This document shows, one piece after another, positions 1 through 4,727 of a DNA stretch of 6,198 nt. The notes under the pieces are model-generated. The model saw only the letters and a list, made by a program, of their open reading frames with translations, did no database searches and had not been told where the DNA came from. Location of the stretch: contig CAJYKY010000352.1 of the NCBI GenBank assembly GCA_913775005.1, positions 1-6,198 of the forward strand, in the 5' to 3' direction. A program made the position numbers and the translations under genes. The first letter of the stretch is position 1; every line of letters begins with the position of its first letter. The DNA is from an uncultured Achromobacter sp. (GTDB lineage Bacteria > Pseudomonadota > Gammaproteobacteria > Burkholderiales > Burkholderiaceae_B).

Positions 1-529
1 TGGCGCGCACCAGGCGCTTGCGGCGCACCAGCGCATACCAGGCGACGGCGACCAGGTGCAGCGCGATCAGCGCGATGATGACCCACTCATTGAGCTTGTG
101 CCACGAGGTCAACGCACCGGCCGTGGCTTCACTGACGTGTCCGAAGAGAGGACCTTGCGTCATGATGTCATCGGTCGTGAACAGACCGCTGACGGCTTGG
201 AATCCCACCACGAGCAGCAAGGCCAACACCGACAGCGCGCCCAGCGGGTTATGGCCGGCCGGCGCAGCAGCGCCTTTCAGATAGCGCGCCACGGCGGCAG
301 GGCCGCGCACGAATTGCGAGAAGCGTGCATAACGCGGTCCGATAATGCCCCACAGCACGCGGAAAATGATCAGGCCCAACGCGGTACAGCCGAATCGCAC
401 ATGCCAATCCATATACAGGCCGCCCAGCTTCACGCTGACGAAGGCGCCGACAATACAGACGACAAGCGCCCAATGAAAGAGACGGGTGGGAAGGTCCCAG
501 ATGCGTATCGCGCTTCGATTGTTCTGCAT
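1..529 (-). CDS. Cytochrome b561-type membrane protein, C-terminus cut by the left edge
   Basis: This is a di-heme cytochrome b of the prokaryotic b561 / Ni-hydrogenase cytochrome b family, an inner-membrane electron carrier that usually passes electrons between the quinone pool and a partner such as a c-type cytochrome or a dehydrogenase. The frame reads 176 codons from an ATG at 529 to the edge without a stop. The N-terminus shows a typical RLFHW motif (His19), then His43 in an H-x3-G context, and a WHKLNEW segment (His144) followed by His158 in the last helix; these four are the likely heme ligands. Four hydrophobic stretches lie near residues 18-34, 46-64, 96-115 and 147-167, ending in a basic RRKRLVRA tail, so only a short C-terminal part should be missing. 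No clear Shine-Dalgarno precedes the ATG. An in-frame GTG at 574 would add 15 residues but abuts the T-tract of the upstream terminator, so I prefer the ATG. The partner and physiological role cannot be told from this window. Confidence 0.88.
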   Translation of the reverse strand, partial: MQNNRSAIRIWDLPTRLFHWALVVCIVGAFVSVKLGGLYMDWHVRFGCTALGLIIFRVLWGIIGPRYARFSQFVRGPAAVARYLKGAAAPAGHNPLGALSVLALLLVVGFQAVSGLFTTDDIMTQGPLFGHVSEATAGALTSWHKLNEWVIIALIALHLVAVAWYALVRRKRLVRA

Positions 530-574
530 GGTGAGGGTGCCCGGGGCAAAGACAGGCTGGACTTTATCACGCAC

Positions 575-607
575 AAAAAAACTCGCCGCGCATGATGCGC
601 GGCGAGT
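575..607 (-). terminator. Rho-independent terminator of the 639-917 gene
   Basis: A perfect inverted repeat pairs 581-592 with 596-607 around a 3-base loop, giving a 12-bp GC-rich stem. Read on the minus strand it is followed at once by a run of T (seven A's on the plus strand, 575-581, the last one inside the stem). It lies 31 bases past the stop codon of the minus-strand gene ending at 639 and upstream of the cytochrome gene, so it should end the first transcript and leave the cytochrome gene to its own promoter or to read-through. Confidence 0.9.
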
Positions 608-638
608 GGCCGTTCAGGTGTTGCTGAGGTTCACGCGC

Positions 639-917
639 TTAGTGCGCGCTGCGCACGGACTCGATGCGATGCACATGTTCGTGGCGAAAGCGGATGCGCT
701 GGCCGGGGGCCTTTTGCGAGGCCGAGCCGCAAGGCACGACTTCCGTCGTGTACGTGGTCGTGCCGTTGATCGGCGCGTTGAAGATGACCGTTGCGCGGAT
801 GGCCGGGCCATTGGCCGGTTGCAGATGAACGATGTCGCCAACGTGGATCGGCGTGTTGTCCAGCGCGATGTGAGCCGGGCGGCGGATCAGGTCCGAAGTA
901 GTGAAACGAGTATTCAT
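639..917 (-). CDS. Small hypothetical protein, 92 aa
   Basis: I do not recognise this protein. It starts at an ATG at 917 and ends with TAA at 639-641. A weak Shine-Dalgarno-like AAGAGA (minus strand, plus 927-932) sits 9 bases before the start. The product has no signal peptide or membrane segment. Its middle looks beta-rich: a VGDIVHL segment near residues 26-32, then alternating hydrophobic and polar residues through ATVIFN, TTTYTTEVV and the basic, histidine-rich RIRFRHEHVHRIES. This could be a small SH3-like or OB-like barrel, but that is only inference from the pattern. It has a single cysteine. The gene is supported by its balanced composition, by the overlapping frame (614-841) being an implausible Arg/Ser-rich translation, and by the strong terminator right after its stop. 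It appears to be transcribed alone. Confidence 0.72.
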   Translation of the reverse strand: MNTRFTTSDLIRRPAHIALDNTPIHVGDIVHLQPANGPAIRATVIFNAPINGTTTYTTEVVPCGSASQKAPGQRIRFRHEHVHRIESVRSAH

Positions 918-1028
918 GGTGTGTGTTCTCTTAAGTTCTAGTTATTAGAAAGCTGCGTCAGTTGCCTGCGACTGTTGCTCGCGTCTATACGCTTGCGGCG
1001 AAGGCGGCGGGCGTAACTAAAGCGCCTC

Positions 1029-1068
1029 GCGTTGTTGCTTCGCGTCTTCGCATTTGCACTGTCCAGCC
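1029..1068 (+). repeat. Direct repeat pair, left copy
   Basis: The 12-mer GCGTTGTTGCTT (1029-1040) is followed by the 10-mer CTGTCCAGCC (1059-1068). Both recur exactly and in the same order at 1394-1405 and 1411-1420; only the spacer between them differs (18 versus 5 bases). A looser third relative of the first block starts at 973 (TGTTGCTCGCGTCT). The CTGTCC here also pairs with GGACAG at 1078-1083 to form a 6-bp stem. Confidence 0.6.
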
Positions 1069-1249
1069 GGAAAAATCGGACAGGCAGGCATGACACTAAC
1101 GCATAAATGTTGCCGTCAGTTTGCGCATTCTCATGTTTTTGCTTGCGCGCGTAACAGCTTGATGCTGGCAGGATGCCAAGGTGTTGCTGCTTAGGTGTTA
1201 CTGGTTTGATGTCAGGATCTACCGGGGGTATTGCCGGTGATAACTGCGC

Positions 1250-1453
1250 ATGGCTACCGTTCGATGTCGTCAGCCAGCCTGGGACGGCATCGGTTCAGGT
1301 CAGACAGCGTACATGTCGGGGCATGCGCGAGCTAAACCTGATGACTTGCTCAGAGTGGGTTGGCTCTGGCTAGTGATTCTGTTGATGGTTATTGCGTTGT
1401 TGCTTTGCTTCTGTCCAGCCCGGACTGGCGGGGTGGTGAAGGCTTGGTGGTGA
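1250..1453 (+). CDS. Doubtful 67-aa ORF with one membrane segment
   Basis: I do not recognise this protein and it may not be a gene. It opens with ATG at 1250 and stops at TGA 1451-1453. A GGTGA lies about 9 bases upstream and could act as a weak ribosome binding site. Residues about 38-54 (WLWLVILLMVIALLLCF) form one strongly hydrophobic span, preceded by an acidic/basic stretch and followed by a short positively charged tail, the layout of a single-pass small membrane protein. The stop codon falls inside the second copy of a 14-bp tandem duplication; with one copy, the frame would continue to TAG at 1516-1518 and gain a further hydrophobic patch. Against it: the surrounding DNA has low GC without the GC-rich third positions seen in the neighbours, and the first 35 residues look random. 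Confidence 0.15.
   Translation: MATVRCRQPAWDGIGSGQTAYMSGHARAKPDDLLRVGWLWLVILLMVIALLLCFCPARTGGVVKAWW
1394..1420 (+). repeat. Direct repeat pair, right copy
   Basis: This is the second occurrence of GCGTTGTTGCTT (1394-1405) and CTGTCCAGCC (1411-1420), matching 1029-1040 and 1059-1068. Together the two copies bracket about 325 bases (1069-1393). Confidence 0.6.
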
Positions 1454-1459
1454 AGGCTT
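1432..1459 (+). repeat. Perfect 14-bp tandem duplication
   Basis: GGTGGTGAAGGCTT occurs twice without a gap or mismatch (1432-1445 and 1446-1459). Fourteen is not a multiple of three, so the duplication changes the frame of the short ORF at 1250 and supplies its stop codon. Perfect identity suggests a recent replication-slippage event. Confidence 0.9.
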
Positions 1460-1469
1460 TAATGTCGGG

Positions 1470-1506
1470 TTTTTGCCTATTAATTTTGGAAATAAGGCGG
1501 CAAAAA
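1470..1506. repeat. Inverted repeat TTTTTGCC / GGCAAAAA
   Basis: The eight bases at 1470-1477 are the exact reverse complement of 1499-1506, separated by an AT-rich 21-base loop. It could be a transcript hairpin or a protein-binding dyad. No function can be assigned. Confidence 0.5.
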
Positions 1507-1526
1507 GCGATCAACTAGCCATACTA

Positions 1527-1561
1527 GCGCAGATTGGGGGTGCTGCGCAAGTGTTTTTTTT
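1527..1561 (+). terminator. Terminator-like hairpin with eight T's, plus strand
   Basis: GCGCAG (1527-1532) pairs with CTGCGC (1543-1548) around a 10-base G-rich loop. Five bases later comes a run of eight T's (1554-1561). The layout fits a weak rho-independent terminator reading rightward, although the 5-base gap between stem and T-run is longer than usual. No recognised plus-strand gene lies upstream, so if real it would end an unannotated transcript. A second hairpin follows at once. Confidence 0.4.
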
Positions 1562-1562
1562 G

Positions 1563-1580
1563 GGGCCAACGGAGTGGCCC
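1563..1580. repeat. 6-bp perfect hairpin GGGCCA/TGGCCC downstream of the 1592 stop
   Basis: GGGCCA (1563-1568) pairs with TGGCCC (1575-1580) around a 6-base loop. It lies 11 bases past the stop codon of the minus-strand gene at 1592. Read in that gene's direction it is followed by A's instead of T's, so it is not a canonical intrinsic terminator, but it could stabilise the 3' end of the message. Confidence 0.4.
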
Positions 1581-1591
1581 AGGCTGCACGA

Positions 1592-1951
1592 TTAATGCTC
1601 AGACCCGCGCGACTGGCGCTGGGCTTCAATGATCAAGCCCTCCAGGCGCGGTGACATCCGCAGCGCCACTTGCGCACCCATCGAGCCATCGGGCTGGCGT
1701 TCGGTTTCCAGCGCCAAGCCGATCTGTTCATCGTTGAAGGCGTCGGGCGCGGCTTCGATCTCGACGTAGCGTGCCAGCAGCGCATCAACCGCCTTCTGGG
1801 CGTCGGCCAATGCCTCGTCCGACAATTGCCCCTGGCCCAAATACTGATTCACGACGCGAGCCAGATCGTTCATGAAAAAGAGCAGGGCAGCTGCGCCCCG
1901 GCAATCGGGTTGCGTAAAGCCCCAGGGGGCGGAAGTAGCGTGTTGAGTCAT
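1592..1951 (-). CDS. Hypothetical protein, 119 aa
   Basis: I do not recognise this family. The frame ends with TAA at 1592-1594. Three starts are possible: 2002 (136 aa), 1951 (119 aa) and 1873 (93 aa); none has a good Shine-Dalgarno. I chose 1951 because the extra residues of the longest form look random and its ATG overlaps a likely -10 box, while residues 19-40 (GAAALLFF followed by MNDLARVVNQYLG) look like real, continuous helical protein that the shortest form would cut. With this start, residues about 43-65 (DEALADAQKAVDALLARYVEI) form an amphipathic helix and the C-terminal third is mixed alpha/beta, ending in EGLIIEAQRQSR. There is no signal peptide and no clear membrane span, so a small soluble cytoplasmic protein is likely. 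It is transcribed away from the acetyltransferase gene. Confidence 0.7.
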   Translation of the reverse strand: MTQHATSAPWGFTQPDCRGAAALLFFMNDLARVVNQYLGQGQLSDEALADAQKAVDALLARYVEIEAAPDAFNDEQIGLALETERQPDGSMGAQVALRMSPRLEGLIIEAQRQSRGSEH

Positions 1952-2000
1952 GGATGAAGCGTGCCAAAGTTGCGAGCCGCCGTCGCGGCAGGATCGCGTC

Positions 2001-2006
2001 ATTTTA
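2001..2006 (-). promoter_or_regulatory. Possible -10 box for the 1592-1951 gene
   Basis: On the minus strand this reads TAAAAT, five of six matches to the sigma70 -10 consensus. Transcription would begin near 1994 and leave a leader of roughly 40 bases before the ATG at 1951. No good -35 is seen at 16-18 bases. If used, it rules out the upstream ATG at 2002. Confidence 0.35.
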
Positions 2007-2014
2007 ATGGATAG

Positions 2015-2055
2015 GACGCGCAGGCAGACTCCGCCCTCTGGGGCCTGCGCGCGTC
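2015..2055. repeat. Long imperfect inverted repeat in the divergent intergenic region
   Basis: GACGCGCAGGC (2015-2025) is complementary to 2043-2055 with a 2-base bulge, about 11 pairs. Inside it CAGA (2025-2028) and TCTG (2037-2040) can pair further as an alternative. No T-run follows on either strand, so it is not an intrinsic terminator. It lies between the starts of two divergent genes, where it could be an operator or part of a leader, but no known binding site is recognised. Confidence 0.45.
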
Positions 2056-2145
2056 GTTCCTGCTGCGGACTTGCCCGGTTTGTCCGCTACCGTCTGCGTG
2101 CTTGCTTATCATTGGCGCCCTGTTTGCCTACCAATTTGCCTGCTT

Positions 2146-2646
2146 ATGATCCGCCTTGCCCAGCCTTCTGATCTGCCTGCGCTGTCCGACATCGAACGCT
2201 CAGCCGCGCAGCTATTTCGTGGCACACCCATGGCCTGGGCCGCTGACGGCGATCCGTTGCCGCAGCACGAACTGGCCACGGGCTGCGCCGCTGGCTTGCT
2301 GTGGGTGGCAGAACGCGACCAGCAGCTATGCGGTTTTGCGCTGGCGCGGCCTTCGGGCGATGCGCTTTTCCTGGTTGAAATGTCGGTGGCCTTGCCGGCG
2401 CAGGGGCAGGGCTTGGGCCGGGCGCTGATCGCGGCGCTGTTGGCGCACGCGCAAGGCCGATACGCCGCCGTCGTATTGACCACGGATCGGCATCTACCCT
2501 GGAATGCGCCGTTTTATCGACGGCTGGGGTTTGTCGAGCTGTTGCCGCCGGTGCCGGACGCGGTGCAGGCACGCCTGCAAGCCGAGGCCGACGCCGGTTT
2601 TGATCCCGCCCGCCGCTGCGCCATGACTTATCGCTTTGAGGCATGA
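2146..2646 (+). CDS. GNAT-family N-acetyltransferase, 166 aa
   Basis: The protein should transfer an acetyl group from acetyl-CoA to an amine, in the cytoplasm; the acceptor cannot be told from sequence. It opens with the MIRLAQPSDLPALSDIE pattern typical of GNAT N-termini. The acetyl-CoA pyrophosphate loop (motif A) is at residues 86-92, QGQGLGR, directly after the beta strand FLVEMSVAL. Near the C-terminus NAPFYRRLGF (120-129) is the classic motif B with Tyr124 as the likely general acid. Length is normal for a single-domain GNAT. An in-frame ATG at 2071 would add 25 residues of unlikely sequence (VCVLAYHWRPVCLPICLL); the ATG at 2146 matches the family start, although no Shine-Dalgarno is visible before it. 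The stop lies 134 bases before the lipoprotein gene, which has its own strong ribosome binding site, so coupling is not required. Confidence 0.92.
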   Translation: MIRLAQPSDLPALSDIERSAAQLFRGTPMAWAADGDPLPQHELATGCAAGLLWVAERDQQLCGFALARPSGDALFLVEMSVALPAQGQGLGRALIAALLAHAQGRYAAVVLTTDRHLPWNAPFYRRLGFVELLPPVPDAVQARLQAEADAGFDPARRCAMTYRFEA

Positions 2647-2716
2647 CGCGCCGCGCAGCGCCGGATCCCGCGTGCGCTGTGTCAACTCGCTTCGATGGCA
2701 ACAAATTCCGCCCGTC

Positions 2717-2746
2717 TTCGGCAGCAAGCGGGCGCAAGGCGATAAT
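2717..2746 (+). promoter_or_regulatory. Possible promoter of the lipoprotein gene
   Basis: GATAAT at 2741-2746 matches five of six bases of the sigma70 -10 box. The best -35 candidate at about the right distance is TTCGGC (2717-2722, 18-base spacer), which is weak. Transcription would start near 2753, giving a leader of under 30 bases that contains the AAGGAGG ribosome binding site at 2768-2774. Confidence 0.4.
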
Positions 2747-2780
2747 CTGCCCCCATGCGCCCAAAGCAAGGAGGACACGC

Positions 2781-3485
2781 ATGTCACTGTGGCGAGCCTG
2801 CCTGGCGGGCCTGGCAATGGCTTCGATGCTGCTCATGACGGCCTGCATCAATAAAGAACCTCAGGAGCGGGTGGCGTTCATCCAGCTGCTGCAATCGCGC
2901 GTGGCAAGCGATGCGCTGGTGCCGCTTGCCGAACTGACCAAACCCGAAAAGCAGGCGTTGGGCGATTACGCCGATGCCTACGAGGTCATGACTGATTTCC
3001 AAAAGACGATGGCCGAGGCGGCTGCGCCGCTAGCCGCCGTGCTTGCCGCCGAGACGCTGCGCTCCGTCGGCGAGATCGTCGAACGTCAGGCCACGTTCGA
3101 GGCGGCTCGGAAAACCCTGGCGGACGCGGCAGGCAAGCTTGACGACGCGCGCGCCAAGGCCGACAAAGCCCGCGCCGCGTTGGCGTTGCCGCCGGATCTT
3201 GCGCCCGTTTACGACGGTGTCTATGACGAAGCCGTTACCGCGCCGGCGGCGCAGATGATGCAGGCAGCGTCCCGCATGGACGCGGTTGCCCGCGATGCGC
3301 TGGGCGTGGCGGCCTTCGTAGCGGCCAACGCCTCTGAAATTCAATTGGTAGACGGGCAGGCGCGCGTGGCCACGCCCACGCTCCAGCAGGAATTGAATTT
3401 GCGATTGCAGGGGTTGAACGCGCAATCGGAAGGGCTGGGCCAGGCGCGCGAACTGCTGGACCTGGCGGCAGGGCGAAAGTCTTGA
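2781..3485 (+). CDS. DUF3053 (YiaF-like) lipoprotein, 234 aa
   Basis: This is a predicted lipoprotein of the DUF3053 family, whose E. coli member is YiaF (about 236 aa); the biochemical role of the family is not known to me. Start choice is firm: AAGGAGG (2768-2774) lies 6 bases before the ATG at 2781. The first 21 residues form a type II signal peptide (MSLWRAC, hydrophobic LAGLAMASMLLM, then TA) with the lipid-modified Cys22; residues +2/+3 are Ile-Asn, not Asp, so outer-membrane sorting is expected. The mature start CINKEPQERVAFIQLLQ resembles the C-[FI]-x-KE-x2-QR-x-AFI-x2-LQ start of YiaF, and the late TPTLQQELNLRLQGL resembles its SQQxxEYNKL region. Between them the protein is Ala-rich and almost wholly helical (about 75-135), possibly coiled. 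An upstream in-frame ATG at 2643 overlapping the acetyltransferase stop gives an implausible extension. It lies 67 bases before the AI-2E transporter gene. Confidence 0.9.
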   Translation: MSLWRACLAGLAMASMLLMTACINKEPQERVAFIQLLQSRVASDALVPLAELTKPEKQALGDYADAYEVMTDFQKTMAEAAAPLAAVLAAETLRSVGEIVERQATFEAARKTLADAAGKLDDARAKADKARAALALPPDLAPVYDGVYDEAVTAPAAQMMQAASRMDAVARDALGVAAFVAANASEIQLVDGQARVATPTLQQELNLRLQGLNAQSEGLGQARELLDLAAGRKS

Positions 3486-3509
3486 AAGCATTTGGACGCA
3501 GACGCTTTG

Positions 3510-3515
3510 TACAAT
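3510..3515 (+). promoter_or_regulatory. Likely -10 box of the AI-2E transporter gene
   Basis: TACAAT matches five of six -10 bases and lies 37 bases before the chosen ATG at 3553. Two -35-like hexamers lie upstream but at poor distances: TTGGAC (3492-3497, 12-base spacer) and TTGAAA (3482-3487, 22-base spacer). A start site near 3522 would exclude the in-frame ATG at 3514 as the translation start. Confidence 0.4.
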
Positions 3516-3552
3516 GCGGGTCTCGCGGCGTTTGCCGTGCCTGGAACGGAAT

Positions 3553-4644
3553 ATGAGCCAATCATCCAGCTTGCACTACAGGACCTTTCTGCTCCTGCTT
3601 GTGATCGTCACCATCGCGTTCGGCTGGTTATTGTGGCCTTTCTATGGCGCCGTCTTTTGGGGTGCCATTCTTGCCATTATCTTCGCCCCTTTGCAGCGCC
3701 GACTCGTCAAGCGCATGGGCGGCCGACGCAACTTCGCCGCACTCATCACCTTGCTGGGCGTGCTGTTGCTGGTTATTTTGCCTTTAGTCGCCATCAGCGG
3801 ATCGCTGGTGCGTGAAGGCGCAAACCTTTATCAAAGCATCAAATCCGGCGAGCTGAATTTCGGCGCCTACTTTCAGCAGGCGATGGAAGCGTTACCGCCG
3901 TCGGTGCATGACCTCCTGGCGCGCTTCGACCTGGCCGATATCCCCAGCTTGCAGGAAAAGCTCAGCGCGGGCGCGATGCAAGCCAGTCAGTTCCTGGCCA
4001 CGCAGGCACTGAGCATCGGGCAGGACACGTTCCAGTTCGTGATCAGCTTCGGCATCATGCTGTACCTGTTGTTCTTCCTGCTGCGCGACGGCCCGCAACT
4101 GACGGCGCGCCTCAAACGCGCCATGCCGCTTAGCGAAGCGCACAAGCAGCATCTGTTCCGCAAGTTCACGACGGTGGTGCGCGCTACCGTCAAGGGCAAC
4201 ATTGCGGTGGCAGCGGCGCAGGGGGCATTGGGCGGCATCATCTTTTCCATCCTGTCGATCCAGGGCGCGCTGCTGTGGGGCGTGATCATGGGTTTCCTGT
4301 CGCTGCTGCCCGCCGTGGGCGCAGGCTTGATCTGGGCGCCCGTGGCCATCTACTTCCTGCTGACCGGCGCGGTCGTCAAGGGCGCGGTGCTGATCGCGTT
4401 TGGCGTACTGGTCATCGGCATGGTGGACAACGTGTTGCGCCCCATCCTGGTGGGCAAGGACACGAAGATGCCCGACTACGTCGTGCTGATCTCCACCTTG
4501 GGCGGCATGGCGCTGTTCGGCCTGAACGGCTTTGTGATCGGCCCACTGATCGCGGCGCTGTTCATGGCTTGCTGGGATTTGTTCTCGCCGTCGTCGGACG
4601 AAGCGCTGGGCAAGGTTGAGTCCACACCGCCTGCGGGCAAATAA
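3553..4644 (+). CDS. AI-2E family (PerM/TqsA/YdiK-like) membrane transporter, 363 aa
   Basis: This is an inner-membrane protein of the AI-2E exporter / UPF0118 family. Family members have been linked to autoinducer-2 export (TqsA) and to ion or solute export; substrate cannot be predicted from sequence. Length matches the E. coli paralogues (about 345-370 aa). Hydrophobic segments lie near residues 11-29, 33-47 and 62-86, then a polar amphipathic domain (about 87-155), then 158-177, 216-236, 238-256, 258-295 and 310-340. Family signatures seen are LLRDG after the fourth helix (176-180), DNVLRPILVG (292-301) and a Gly-rich end, LGGMALFGLNGFVIGPL (316-332). I chose ATG 3553: MSQSSSLHYR is a reasonable cytoplasmic start, GGA repeats at 3543-3550 give a modest ribosome binding site, and the earlier ATG at 3514 falls in the probable -10 box. 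A terminator follows closely. The tail (SPSSDEALGKVESTPPAGK) is polar. Confidence 0.93.
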   Translation: MSQSSSLHYRTFLLLLVIVTIAFGWLLWPFYGAVFWGAILAIIFAPLQRRLVKRMGGRRNFAALITLLGVLLLVILPLVAISGSLVREGANLYQSIKSGELNFGAYFQQAMEALPPSVHDLLARFDLADIPSLQEKLSAGAMQASQFLATQALSIGQDTFQFVISFGIMLYLLFFLLRDGPQLTARLKRAMPLSEAHKQHLFRKFTTVVRATVKGNIAVAAAQGALGGIIFSILSIQGALLWGVIMGFLSLLPAVGAGLIWAPVAIYFLLTGAVVKGAVLIAFGVLVIGMVDNVLRPILVGKDTKMPDYVVLISTLGGMALFGLNGFVIGPLIAALFMACWDLFSPSSDEALGKVESTPPAGK

Positions 4645-4670
4645 GTGCACGACGGGTGTATCGTGTAGCA

Positions 4671-4703
4671 GGGCCGGTCTTGATAGGCCGGCCCTTTTTC
4701 TTT
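4671..4703 (+). terminator. Rho-independent terminator after the AI-2E transporter gene
   Basis: Bases 4671-4679 pair with 4686-4694 (nine pairs, one G-T wobble, stem GGGCCGG/CCGGCCC) around the loop TTGATA, followed directly by TTTTTCTTTGTT. It begins 26 bases after the transporter stop and ends just before the ribosome binding site of the next gene, so it should strongly reduce read-through into that gene. Confidence 0.93.
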
Positions 4704-4727
4704 GTTGCCACCAAGGAGCACGTTGCA

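Larger units (their letters stand above)
918..1591. other. Long stretch with no convincing gene; low GC, repeats and hairpins
   Basis: About 670 bases separate the starts and stops of the two flanking minus-strand genes. By hand count 1081-1560 is about 52% GC, with single 60-base lines as low as 43-47%, whereas one line of the AI-2E gene (4261-4320) is about 72%. Four of the five CTAG tetranucleotides I found in the window lie here (938, 1370, 1515, 1524); the fifth is at 3030. The stretch also holds paired direct repeats, a 14-bp tandem duplication, a TTTTTGCC/GGCAAAAA inverted repeat, a terminator-like hairpin with eight T's, and one short frame with a membrane segment. No frame has clear coding character. 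The beginning (918 to about 1000) should hold the promoter of the minus-strand gene at 639-917, but no strong sigma70 boxes stand out. Confidence 0.6.

Noticed and set aside
56..595. Plus-strand 179-aa frame and other plus-strand frames over the left end
   Set aside because: They are antisense shadows of the cytochrome b561 gene, whose minus-strand frame shows heme histidines and four membrane helices. The plus translation is rich in Arg, Gln and His without domain character.
614..841. Minus-strand 75-aa frame overlapping the 639-917 gene
   Set aside because: Its Arg/Ser/Pro-rich sequence is typical of a shifted frame of high-GC DNA and it extends past the real stop.
486..941. Plus-strand 151-aa frame spanning the terminator and the 639-917 gene
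   Set aside because: It runs through the intrinsic terminator hairpin and antisense to the better-supported minus-strand gene, and has Arg/Ala-rich shadow composition.
1029..1420. CRISPR array or phage attachment site in the repeat-bearing noncoding stretch
   Set aside because: There are only two copies of each short block, spacing is far longer than CRISPR spacers, and there is no integrase or tRNA gene nearby.
2643..2780. ATG at 2643 overlapping the acetyltransferase stop as start of the lipoprotein gene
   Set aside because: The ATGA overlap looks like translational coupling, but the extra 46 residues are implausible and would bury the signal peptide. The ATG at 2781 has a perfect AAGGAGG and gives a proper lipobox.
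2144..2851. Minus-strand 235-aa frame opposite the acetyltransferase
   Set aside because: It is Pro/Arg/Ala-rich, has no recognisable motif, and lies antisense to a gene with clear GNAT motifs A and B.
3030..3491. Minus-strand 153-aa frame opposite the lipoprotein gene
   Set aside because: It is antisense to the well-supported DUF3053 gene and has Arg/Gly-rich shadow composition.
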